Part shown: positions 15,906 through 25,400 of the stretch, one piece after another
Numbering within the stretch: the first letter of the stretch is position 1
Layout of the letters: each line of letters begins with the position of its first letter
Assembly: GCA_023417065.1 (NCBI GenBank)
Contig: JAEZGH010000163.1
Coordinates: 1-64,000, forward strand
Origin: Bacteroidota bacterium
GTDB taxonomy: Bacteria; Bacteroidota; Bacteroidia; Cytophagales; Cyclobacteriaceae
Reading direction: 5' to 3'
DNA length: 64,000 nt
Position numbers and translations under genes: made by a program
The notes under the pieces: model-generated
Seen by the model: only the letters and a program-made list of their open reading frames with translations
Database searches by the model: none
What the model was told of the DNA's origin: nothing

Positions 15906-18215
15906 TTATTGGTTGAGCACAACTTGCGGCTCGGCATGCAGGAGCTTTTGCAGCTTTTTGATCTGGCTTTGGTTTTCTGTTCCGTAAATGGCGTTTATCA
16001 CACCCTGCTTCTCCCGCGTGGTGAGTCGCCAGCTCAGAGATGCACGCGCGTCGTTCTTGCGGAGGCTGTCCATTTTTTTCAAAATAGAACCATAATCTTC
16101 GGCCAGGTACTGAATATCAACGCGCTCAATGCTACCATCGAACCAGGAACGCGCATAGCTGATCGCCATGTCGCTGTTGATGTCCTGAAAGTTTTCGAAG
16201 TTGTTGTAAACCGAACTTATTGGTTGTGTCACCGCGTCGATCAGGCTTGGCGTAGCGGCGGGTGGTATCTTGTTCAGTTTCGGTGAGTCGCGTATGGAGA
16301 CAAAAACAACACCCGAGGTATTGGCGGCAATCCATTCCTTGTATGCATACAAAAATCTCACGGCGTCACCCAGACCAAAGTTGTCGGAGATTCCTGCATC
16401 CATTATCGAGATTGCCGGCTCTGTAGGCAGCGTTGTGTTCGGTGTAATGTACGGGAAGGTGGCACTCATCCGCAGTGCCGACAGGAAACGCAAATTCGGC
16501 GCACCCTGATCTTTGAAGATCGACTGAAAGTCAACGCCACTGACTTTGAACAGCGGATACCCGGGGTAGTTGACCATGTCATAATTCATGAAGCGCACCG
16601 GTCGGGATGCGATATAAAGACGGCGACCATCGTTGACAATGGTGGGCGTAAAAATCATTGTAGGAATTGCGCCGGCGCGCTCAAGGCTGTCGTAGGCCGA
16701 AATGGGCTTGTCCATCAGGCCGTCGGTGATCTGGTTCAGCTGTTCCTCAAAGGTATAGCCGCGGTCTTTGTAGTAGAAGTCACCACCATATTCGAACTTC
16801 GTAAAGCCTACGAACAAGTCATTGGCAAGCAGACTGAAGATCAGTGGATTCAAGTTGTCGTTTGAAATCTTGAACCGGTGGTAAGCTGAGTATGGCTTCA
16901 GGTTCTCGCCAAGTTTTTCGCGCAGCTTGAGTTCCCGGAAGTAGCTCGCGCCGATCAGTCCGCCCGACGCACCTGTTACGAGGATGGTGTTTTCCCACAG
17001 TTTGCCCTGAGTGACGCTGTCGGCGTGCTGGAGCGCGCTGAAGGTCCAGAGGGCGGCACGCTTTCCTCCGCCACTGGCGCAGACGAAAACAAGTTTGGGA
17101 GGTGCATGAGCAGGAAACTTCTTACGCCAGTTTTCAAGTATGACCAGGTTTGACTCACGGTCTTCTTCAATTGCTTCGACATCGTTCAATTCCTTGATGG
17201 CCTCGACCGTATAGGGTGCGGGTTGCTGTTCGTAATCCAGGCCAAAAGCTTCATAGCGTTTGGTGAAGTAGTCGTGCCCGACAAAATGATTTACCGCGAC
17301 GAGTAGTACCAGTGCAGCAGTAGCGGCCCAGCCGCCAAACCAATAAGTGAATGCGCCCGCCATCATGACAAAGAAGGTCAGGAAGATGATAAAGCTCGCG
17401 GCTGCTGGTAGCTGAAACAGCGGATAGTCTTTGAAGATCCCCAGTAAGATAACCAGCGCTATAATCAGCAGCTCGATAATCACCAGGTTGAAATGGTTTT
17501 GGTCAAAGACCTGAATGATGGTTTGTTTGTCGTAGAACGTCGTGTCCTCCACATTCTTAAAGCGAAAGTCGAGGTCGAGGTAGTTGTCCACGTGTTCCTG
17601 TTTCTTCCTGGCTATGTCAAGTTTTTTCATCGCGCTGGCCCGTGTGACCTTGACCTTCTGCTTGATCTGCTCGTCGATCCGGCATACGACGTATTTGAAA
17701 ATATCTTTGTTGGTGAACCTGAAGTAGAGGAAAAATATAACCGTCATCAGGATGTAGCCGCCAATCAGCCCCGTCAGATTCAGGGCAAGTCCTGAAGCAG
17801 TGGTGTATTCGTTGTTTATCTGAAACCCGATGATCTGATAGACATACGTGATCATGAATGCGACCGGGATGACGCTGTTGTTGAGGGCGAATTTCGTAAA
17901 GGGGCGGGAGAGTGTGCCCACAAATGAAAACCTGTGGCCGTCGATGATATAGCAGCTGATATGAAAAGCTGTCGTGAAACCGGCAATGACGAGGCCGATG
18001 ATGAAAAAGCTGCGAAAGTCAACTTTGTTGAGGTACTCTGGATCGAGAAACAGGTAAGGGATTCCCAGGTATTTGCCAAAACTTCCCGTGATCATGGCAA
18101 AAAGGATTCCCCAGCAGAAAATCAGAACGATATTTCGTTTCAGATTGTTCAGCAGGAGCTGTATCGGAAAAGAGAAAAAGACCTTTAGTAATCCGAATTT
18201 AATCCTGCTTAGCAT
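15906..18215 (-). CDS. polytopic membrane protein with a patatin-like phospholipase domain
   Basis: 769 aa. The first ~310 residues hold about seven hydrophobic segments (for example IVLIFCWGILFAMITG, FFIIGLVIAGFTTAF, IIELLIIALVILLGIF) with a charged loop at about 170-235. The C-terminal half is a patatin domain: oxyanion hole ASGGGKR (380-386), nucleophile Ser417 in TGASGG and catalytic Asp606 in MDAGISDNFG, so the Ser-Asp dyad is intact. Predicted to cleave acyl chains from glycerolipids at the inner membrane, with the soluble domain probably cytoplasmic. The large membrane part is unusual compared with short soluble patatins. It is divergent from the AddA-like gene and lies alone. Confidence 0.88.
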   Translation of the reverse strand: MLSRIKFGLLKVFFSFPIQLLLNNLKRNIVLIFCWGILFAMITGSFGKYLGIPYLFLDPEYLNKVDFRSFFIIGLVIAGFTTAFHISCYIIDGHRFSFVGTLSRPFTKFALNNSVIPVAFMITYVYQIIGFQINNEYTTASGLALNLTGLIGGYILMTVIFFLYFRFTNKDIFKYVVCRIDEQIKQKVKVTRASAMKKLDIARKKQEHVDNYLDLDFRFKNVEDTTFYDKQTIIQVFDQNHFNLVIIELLIIALVILLGIFKDYPLFQLPAAASFIIFLTFFVMMAGAFTYWFGGWAATAALVLLVAVNHFVGHDYFTKRYEAFGLDYEQQPAPYTVEAIKELNDVEAIEEDRESNLVILENWRKKFPAHAPPKLVFVCASGGGKRAALWTFSALQHADSVTQGKLWENTILVTGASGGLIGASYFRELKLREKLGENLKPYSAYHRFKISNDNLNPLIFSLLANDLFVGFTKFEYGGDFYYKDRGYTFEEQLNQITDGLMDKPISAYDSLERAGAIPTMIFTPTIVNDGRRLYIASRPVRFMNYDMVNYPGYPLFKVSGVDFQSIFKDQGAPNLRFLSALRMSATFPYITPNTTLPTEPAISIMDAGISDNFGLGDAVRFLYAYKEWIAANTSGVVFVSIRDSPKLNKIPPAATPSLIDAVTQPISSVYNNFENFQDINSDMAISYARSWFDGSIERVDIQYLAEDYGSILKKMDSLRKNDARASLSWRLTTREKQGVINAIYGTENQSQIKKLQKLLHAEPQVVLNQ

Positions 18216-18265
18216 AAGTCACTTGTTGTTCAAGTTAAGAAACTTTTCAAAATCGGCATGACGGC

Positions 18266-18295
18266 TTTGCAAGTTTGATTTTGCACTGTACTTTG
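18266..18295 (+). promoter_or_regulatory. candidate promoter of the AddA-like gene
   Basis: TTTG (18266-18269), 19 nt spacer, then TACTTTG (18289-18295), one base short of TAnnTTTG. It sits 23 nt before the TTG start at 18319. Confidence 0.42.
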
Positions 18296-18318
18296 ACCCA
18301 TCAACACAGCGAATTTCA

Positions 18319-21300
18319 TTGAGCCAGACGTTTACCATTTATCGCAGTTCCGCAGGTTCGGGTAAAACCCGCACACTTGCAAAAGAATACCTACGACTGG
18401 CGTTGCGTTTACGTGCACAATATTTTAAGCATGTCCTCGCGGTAACCTTTACCAACAAGGCTACCCAGGAGATGAAGGATCGCATTCTCGCCTACCTTGA
18501 TGAATTCGCGAAAGGCCGGCCAGGTGACCTGGCAAGTGAGCTAACAGATGAATTAAAACTTGATGCCCCTACGTTTCAGCAGCACGCACAGGAAGTGCAG
18601 GCAGCGATACTGCATGAATACTCTCATTTCTCAATCAGCACAATAGATGCTTTCTTTCAGAAAGTAATCCGTGCTTTCACCCGCGAAGCAGGCCTGACCG
18701 GCGACTATCGTCTTGAAATTGACCAGGATGCAGTACTGGAGGATGTTATTGCCAACCTTATCGAAGAGTTGGGGGATAATAAAGAACTTACCGATTGGGT
18801 CGTTGAGTTCGCCCGCGAAAATCTGGAAAATGAACGTCCCTGGGATATACGAACCAATTTGCTTGAATTCTCCCGGGAAATTTTCCGCGAAGAATTTAAG
18901 GCGATCGAAAGGGAAGTCGGGCAGAAGACATCGGAACCTGGCTATTTCAGGAACCTGCGCCAAAAGCTGCAGGCGATCCGATTCAGCGTTCTCTCACGGA
19001 TAAACAAACTCGCAAAGGAAGCTCTTGACATCCTGAACGCTCAGGCGTGGGATCAGAGTGAATTGACGTATGGCAGATCGGGGGGAATTTTCAGCGCGCT
19101 GGCAGGCTTTGCAACGTGCCGGCAGGTTAACAAACTTCCCGAACTGAAGTCGCGCTTTCGCGAGTTCGCCGCCTCACCGGATAGATGGCCAAGTAACAAG
19201 ACACGCTACGCTGCTGAAATCGCCAATACCGCCCGAAGAGTTGCGCCGCTGCTTCAACAAATTGTCGATCATTACGACCGCGGTCTCGTCGATGCGCTTA
19301 GCGCAGAAGTGGCGCTCCAGAACCTATATGTCTTTGGTCTCGTCTCCGATATCTCCCGAAAGCTCCGTGAATTCAAGGCCGAGAACAATCTTATGTTGCT
19401 GGCAGACGCGCCAAAATTTCTGAATGGCGTGATTCAGGACAGCGATACGCCTTTCGTCTACGAGAAGGTAGGCTCATTTTACAGAAACTTCCTGATTGAC
19501 GAGTTTCAGGATACGTCCGGGCTCCAGTGGGATAATTTCCTGCCGCTTCTGCTGAATGGTCTCGACCAGGGGCATACGAGCCTCGTGGTCGGTGATGTAA
19601 AACAAGCTATCTACCGGTGGCGTGGCGGCGACCTCAGCCTGCTCCACCAAACCGTGGAACGCCACATCGGATCTGAGCGCGTTGCGATAAAGAATCTCAA
19701 CCGAAATTTCAGAAGCGCACGTACCGTGGTTGAATTTAACAATGCGCTGTTCGAAACCGCTTCGGCAATGGTCAGCCTCGAAACAAACCATTCCCTGCCT
19801 TCGGCCGCGTATGCCGATATTAAACAGGAGGTATTCAAAGACCAGGAAGGCTATGTGCACGTGGCTTTCCTTATGAGTGATGAGGAAAAGAAATGGAAAG
19901 ACATCGCACTGGAGCGAATTCCCTTATACCTTGAAGAACTTCAAGGTAAAGGTGTTCCGCTCAAGGACATTGCTATTCTGGTCAGGAAGAATGAAGAAGG
20001 GCAGGATGTAGTCAACTATCTGCTGCAATACAAGGCTGGCGAAAACGCGAAGTCTGGAATGCGTTATGACGTAGTTTCCGGTGAATCCCTCAGAATCGAC
20101 ACCGCTGCAACGGTAAGCCTGCTGGAAGGAGCGATGAAATACCTCCATAATCCGGACGACGCACTTGCCAGGGCGCAGCTTGCTTTTGAATTCGCCCGCA
20201 TATTCGAACCCGCGCGATCGGTTACAGAGGTATTTGCTGTTTCAAATCAGGCGGTCTTTGAGAGTTTCCTGCCTGCGGAATTTGCCCAGCAAAAACTTCG
20301 CCTCCGGAAACTTCCATTGTTTGAACTTACCGAAACACTTATAGGTATATTCAAGCTTGGACGACACAAGGGCGAGTTGCCTTATCTGCAGGCGTTCCAG
20401 AACCTCGTCCTTGATTTCTTCACGCGTGAGCGCAATGACCTCGGTGCCTTCCTCGAGTGGTGGGAAAACAACAAGCACAAAAAGTCAATACCGATTTCCG
20501 GACAGGTCGACGCTGCGCAGATCATTACGATTCACAAGTCGAAAGGTCTTCAATTTAAATATGTATTGATGCCGTTTTGTTCGTGGGCCACAGACCACGA
20601 TACATTTATGGCTCCGCAACTCTGGGTGAAATCCGATGCCCCTGCCTTCGCCGATGCAGGCTACATTCCTGTAAAGTACAGTTCCACATTGGATCGAACG
20701 CACTTTCAGCGTTACTATCAGGAAGAACGGATTCGCACGGCCCTGGATAACCTCAATGTGTTGTACGTAGCACTTACCCGCGCCGAGATGGGATTGACGG
20801 TATTTGCACCACATCCGGATAACAAGCGAAGTCAGAAATCAGTAGCGGTACTTCTATACGAAAGTATTCTGCGTTCGCAGGAATTGTTGAAGTATTATAA
20901 CACCGCGCTGTCGGAACTCAGAATGGGCTCTTTCGAAATTGCAGGTGGCGCACCATCGGCTGTACCTACCCATACCGTTGCCCTCGAGGAGTATCAGGTC
21001 GACTCCTGGCGTGATAAACTCGTCATCAGGCATCGGGGGAAAGATTTTTTTGAAGACCCATCAGACTCACGTCGCGAGAAAATCAACTACGGCCTGCAGC
21101 TGCATCATGTGTTGTCGCAGATCAGGATGGAGTCGGATATAAAGTCAGTCCTGGAAAAGACTACCTCAGAAGGGATCATCTCACGCGACGAAATCGGCGA
21201 CCTGGAAAAAAGGCTGAATGCTCTCATGCAACAACCTAAGGTGCGCGAGTGGTTTACCGGTGACTGGGAAATAAAGACGGAAATTCCAATCCTGCTTCCT

Positions 21301-21558
21301 GAAGGCAGCGAAAGCCGCATTGACCGGTTATTGATCAGGGGGCGTCGCGCAGTTGTGATCGACTTCAAGACTGGCGATCCCGTGAAAGCGGATCAAAATC
21401 AGGTTCTTCATTATCTCGATGTGCTCCGTCAGATGAATTACACCGAAACCGAAGGATACCTGTTATACTTGCGTACCGGTGAAGTTATTTCAGTTGCTCC
21501 GGCACGCACGCGCCTCAGCAGAAAGAAAATTGATAACCAGCTCGACCTTGGATTGTGA
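18319..21558 (+). CDS. AddA/RecB-like UvrD helicase with C-terminal nuclease domain
   Basis: 1079 aa from a TTG start directly before SQTFTIYRSSAGSGKT. Helicase motifs: Walker A SAGSGKTRTL (residues 11-20), Ia AVTFTNKATQEMKDR, Walker B FLIDEFQDTS, III GDVKQAIYRWRGGD, IV LNRNFRS, V TIHKSKGLQFKYV and VI YVALTRAE. The C-terminus carries a PD-(D/E)xK nuclease signature: RIDRLL, VVIDFKTG and QVLHYLDVL. This architecture processes double-strand breaks for RecA loading as AddAB or RecBCD. No AddB/RecC or RecD gene lies beside it here; the partner, if any, is elsewhere. The stop abuts the convergent cyclotransferase stop with no bases between. Confidence 0.92.
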   Translation: MSQTFTIYRSSAGSGKTRTLAKEYLRLALRLRAQYFKHVLAVTFTNKATQEMKDRILAYLDEFAKGRPGDLASELTDELKLDAPTFQQHAQEVQAAILHEYSHFSISTIDAFFQKVIRAFTREAGLTGDYRLEIDQDAVLEDVIANLIEELGDNKELTDWVVEFARENLENERPWDIRTNLLEFSREIFREEFKAIEREVGQKTSEPGYFRNLRQKLQAIRFSVLSRINKLAKEALDILNAQAWDQSELTYGRSGGIFSALAGFATCRQVNKLPELKSRFREFAASPDRWPSNKTRYAAEIANTARRVAPLLQQIVDHYDRGLVDALSAEVALQNLYVFGLVSDISRKLREFKAENNLMLLADAPKFLNGVIQDSDTPFVYEKVGSFYRNFLIDEFQDTSGLQWDNFLPLLLNGLDQGHTSLVVGDVKQAIYRWRGGDLSLLHQTVERHIGSERVAIKNLNRNFRSARTVVEFNNALFETASAMVSLETNHSLPSAAYADIKQEVFKDQEGYVHVAFLMSDEEKKWKDIALERIPLYLEELQGKGVPLKDIAILVRKNEEGQDVVNYLLQYKAGENAKSGMRYDVVSGESLRIDTAATVSLLEGAMKYLHNPDDALARAQLAFEFARIFEPARSVTEVFAVSNQAVFESFLPAEFAQQKLRLRKLPLFELTETLIGIFKLGRHKGELPYLQAFQNLVLDFFTRERNDLGAFLEWWENNKHKKSIPISGQVDAAQIITIHKSKGLQFKYVLMPFCSWATDHDTFMAPQLWVKSDAPAFADAGYIPVKYSSTLDRTHFQRYYQEERIRTALDNLNVLYVALTRAEMGLTVFAPHPDNKRSQKSVAVLLYESILRSQELLKYYNTALSELRMGSFEIAGGAPSAVPTHTVALEEYQVDSWRDKLVIRHRGKDFFEDPSDSRREKINYGLQLHHVLSQIRMESDIKSVLEKTTSEGIISRDEIGDLEKRLNALMQQPKVREWFTGDWEIKTEIPILLPEGSESRIDRLLIRGRRAVVIDFKTGDPVKADQNQVLHYLDVLRQMNYTETEGYLLYLRTGEVISVAPARTRLSRKKIDNQLDLGL

Positions 21559-22374
21559 TTACTGTATTTTGATGAGATACGATTTTGGCCAGAGCTTTCC
21601 CGTAACCAGAATAGCGCCGGAATTTTTATCGTAGGCAATTCCGTTGAGTACGTCTGCATTCGGATACTGAGCGCGTATCTCGTTGCCTATGCGCGTCAGG
21701 TCAAGCTTTCCAACTACCTTTCCGGTCTTAGGATCGATCTTTACGATCCAGTTTGTCTGCCACACGTTTGCAAAAATGTAACCATTGATATACTCGAGCT
21801 CATTGAGCTGCTTGATCCCCATGTTGCCATCGCGAACTGTAATGCTGCGGCTTACCTTCAGATCAATTGTATCGAGAAAGTGGATCTTATCTGTCCCATC
21901 GCTCAGAATGAGGTTCACACCATCATGAGTAAGGCCCCAGCCCTCCTTGATTTTCGGGTCGTATTCAAATTCCTTTATCTTTTCATACGTGGTTGCATTG
22001 TAAACGAAGCCCACCCTTTTTTTCCACGTCAGGTAATAAAGCTTGCTGTTCAGTACGGTAATACCTTCTCCGAAGTATTTATTATCGAGGATGATTTTCT
22101 TATCGTGAGCTCCCGACGCAGGGTTCACTTCGCCTACCCATGACCTGCCTTCCTGACCTGTGCTCTCCAGAAGTTTGTTGTTGTGAATGACCAGTCCCTG
22201 GGTGAATGCTTCTGCATTATGTGGCAGTACGCTAAGGACCGTATACGACAACAAAGTCGAATCTACGTCCGTATCCTTTTCGGACGAAGAAGACCCGCCA
22301 CAGGAGGCCAGGAACAACACGATCGCTGCCAGTAGTGACGAAGCGATTGAAAATCTCACAAAACGTAAACTCAT
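21559..22374 (-). CDS. glutaminyl-peptide cyclotransferase (beta-propeller type), lipoprotein
   Basis: 271 aa from the ATG at 22374 (MSLRFVRFSIASSLLAAIVLFLASC). The lipobox LASC predicts a lipidated Cys25, so it is attached to a membrane facing the periplasm or surface. The mature domain matches the plant/bacterial QC family with a five-bladed propeller: AFTQGLVIHNNKLLESTGQ, GEGITVLNSKLYYLTWK, EGWGLTHDG, LNELEYINGYIFANVWQTN and VLNGIAYD. It converts N-terminal Gln to pyroglutamate. In type IX secreting bacteria many mature exported proteins begin with Gln and are cyclised, which suits this enzyme; that link is inference. An in-frame ATG at 22395 would add residues before the signal peptide. 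Confidence 0.9.
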   Translation of the reverse strand: MSLRFVRFSIASSLLAAIVLFLASCGGSSSSEKDTDVDSTLLSYTVLSVLPHNAEAFTQGLVIHNNKLLESTGQEGRSWVGEVNPASGAHDKKIILDNKYFGEGITVLNSKLYYLTWKKRVGFVYNATTYEKIKEFEYDPKIKEGWGLTHDGVNLILSDGTDKIHFLDTIDLKVSRSITVRDGNMGIKQLNELEYINGYIFANVWQTNWIVKIDPKTGKVVGKLDLTRIGNEIRAQYPNADVLNGIAYDKNSGAILVTGKLWPKSYLIKIQ

Positions 22375-22423
22375 CTGCTCGTTAACAAGGCCCAAAAATC
22401 ATAAAAAATAAACAAACAAAGTA

Positions 22424-22443
22424 TAAAACCCGGAACAATCCGG
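22424..22443 (-). terminator. weak intrinsic terminator after the TPR-CHAT gene
   Basis: Minus-strand hairpin CCGGA-TTGT-TCCGG followed by GTTTTATAC, 20 bp beyond the TPR-CHAT stop. Confidence 0.45.
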
Positions 22444-22462
22444 TTATGTCTCTTCTAAAAGC

Positions 22463-25400
22463 TTATTCCAATCCGATTACCATAAATGCTCCCCAATAAA
22501 TCGGGGCAGGGTATTCAGCGCGTAATTCTTTCTTAGCTTCCGTAAAACTGGCGCGGAGGTTGCCCGTATTTGACCATTTCTGGTAGAACATCAGCATAAG
22601 CTTTTGAGTGGCCTCATCATCTACTTTGAACATACTCATGATAAGAACTTTAGCTCCGGCCACCAGGAATGCGCGCTGCAGACCAAAGACGCCCTCGCCG
22701 GCCTGTAGTTCCCCTAATCCCGTCTCACAGGCGCTGAGCACCACGAGATCAGTTTTATCGAGGTTGAGGTTCATCGCCTCGTAGGCTGTCAGAATACCGT
22801 TTTCAATGTTGAAATTGTAAGATGTCTTTTCCATCAGATCACCAGCACCTTTGAGCAGCAACCCGGTACGCAGTAGGGGGTTTCGGGTAAGCACTACCTC
22901 ATTTTCTTCCATGTCGCCGTCATCGGCTACTTCGTTCGAAGTTTTGTAAAACCCATGTGTGGCTATGTGGAAGATTTTTGGACTGTTCAGGCTTTTTACC
23001 GCTTCTTCAGTAGCTGCGGCCTCCACGTACTTTGCAGTCATCCAGCCCTTTTGCTCAAGCATAAACTGTACCTGATTGACCTCTTTCTCCGTTCCGGGAA
23101 GCTGGCTGATTGGTTTTCTGCCCTGAGCAGATGCATAAAAAGCAGGGTTGCCGAACATATAGGCGGTGTTCTCCGGGCTGCTGAGGCGTGACTTGATACG
23201 TCGCAGGTACAAATCCCGCGTGTTGCTTACCAGAACGATGTTTGTGTTGTCAAGGATGTATTTTCCGTCGGGCGCAGGAATTGCCTCCAGGTTTATCTGA
23301 TTGTAAACGCCATCAGCCGACAGGTAAATGGTAGACGCCGGACCAATCACATCGTGTATTGGCTTCCAGAAAATACTGTAAGAATGTTCGTCATCGATCT
23401 TGCCGGTGATACAGTTGCGGTAGTACTTGAAGTACCGCGTCTCCATTTCCTTTCCGTTTTTAAATACGATGACTTTTGGTTTTGAAAGATCGCTGCGAAT
23501 GTATATCGCCGCGTAAACCACTGAATCGGTCAGGCTATGGTTGAAATGTCTGTAACGCACCATTTCAATTGCCACCTCATTGGGCTTCAGTGATTTTTTG
23601 ATCTCCTCAAAAGTGATACGCTTGTTGTCAAAGCTCTGGCCGAAGAGTTCCGACTTGGCGCTGAGTTCTTTTTCAAGGGCCTCAACGTCGTGTTGTAGTT
23701 TTACAGCATCAATTCCACTTTCCTGAAGTTGCGCCTCGCTCATCGACAAGGCAAGGGTAAGAACCTCCTTCTTTTCGATCCACGCACTGTATTTTTCCTT
23801 CAGCTCCTGGTCCGTGCTGTTCATGATGCGTTCCCGTATCTTGATAGACGAGTTCAGCAGCAGCGCCTTTGTCAGCAACTGGTAGTTGTAAACCTTTCCC
23901 GTAAGGTCCCTGAAGTCCTCAAGATTTGAAAAAGCCAGCGTGTTGTAAAATTCGAAGTCCCCGCGGATCGTATTCCAGTATTTTGCCTTCTCGGCCTCGC
24001 TAAGTGCGGGAAAATACTGCTGAATGAAAGTTTCGTAATTAGCCAGCGCTTCTTCAATATGCTTCTTCGATCGCTTGTACTCACGGCGCATGTAGTATAC
24101 GCGGCTAAGCTTCGAAAGTATACGAACGTACTCCGGATGGTTTACGCTGAAGAATTTTTCGTACAGCGTTTTCGAACGAAGATAAAATTCTTCTGCCTTC
24201 GGATAGTTTTTCGACTGATAGTACACATCACCTGTAAGTGTATAAATGCCCGCGAGGTTGATATTGTTCTTCTTTCCGGTTCGCGAACTCCAGATTCCTT
24301 CCGCGATCGTCAGCGAATTGAATGCAATGTCAAAACGGCGTTCGGAAATGTAAAGCACGGCGATGTTCTTGAGAATTTCCGCGTTCTGAGGATTGTCTTT
24401 CCCCAGCTTGTCTTCCACGATCTTACGCGCTTCAAGCATAAGGCTCTCCACCTGTTTCTTATTATCTCCCTTGTAGAATTTGATGATCGCCAGCTGGGAT
24501 AGTGACTTTGCTACTTCAACATGGTTCCGGCCGAATTGCTTTTCCTGGCTTGCCAGCGCTTTGAGAATTTGCTCCTCAGCTTTTTCAAAGTCACCGAGTT
24601 TGTAATAGATATCACTGAGCATCTTTTGCGTGGGCGCGGTTTTCGTTGAAATCTCCGAATAGGCCTGAATCGCAATCCTGTTTGCCCGCTGTGCATTGCG
24701 TTCAGCTTCCGTGTAGTCGCCCCGGGCCAGAAGTATTCTTGCGCGATTGATCAATGGATCGATGAGCCGGAGGCTTTGCGGACCATACAATTTCTCGTAG
24801 TGCGGGATCTGTTCCTGTATGAGTTTCTCGGCTTCCGAGTATTTTCCCAATAATATCAGCAGCGGCGCAAGTTCTTCACTTGCACTTTTGGATTCGGAAA
24901 GGTCTCCCTTGGATTTTTCAATCACCGATTTTGATTTTCCAAGATTTGCTTCAGCCTCATCAAACATGCCTTTGATACCATATAACTTCGCCTGTGTTTC
25001 CAGGAGCCCGATGTAAATCGGCTTCCACTCGGTTGTAGATTTCTGATCTTTAGCGTTGGTGATCTTGAACGCCTGTGCAAGGTTCTTTTCGGCTTCGTCG
25101 TATTCACCGAGTTTCAGCTGCAGTTGCGCGATGTAATTGAGTTCGCCGGCGTAGAGGATGTCCTGATTGTCGTACGTGTACCGCAATGTGCTTTCAGCCT
25201 CCTTAAGCGTTAGGGAGGCCTCAGCATACCGGTCCCGCAGTTCATTGCACGTCGCGATATGATTAAGGATGTCTAGCTTGTCCTTGTGCTGTTCACCTAT
25301 CTCGCGATCTACTACACCGTAGTAGCTTTCGTCGTAGATCTTTCCCGCCTCTTCAATCTTGTTGGTGTAATCCAGGTAAAAATTTGCGAGCGCTATTCTG

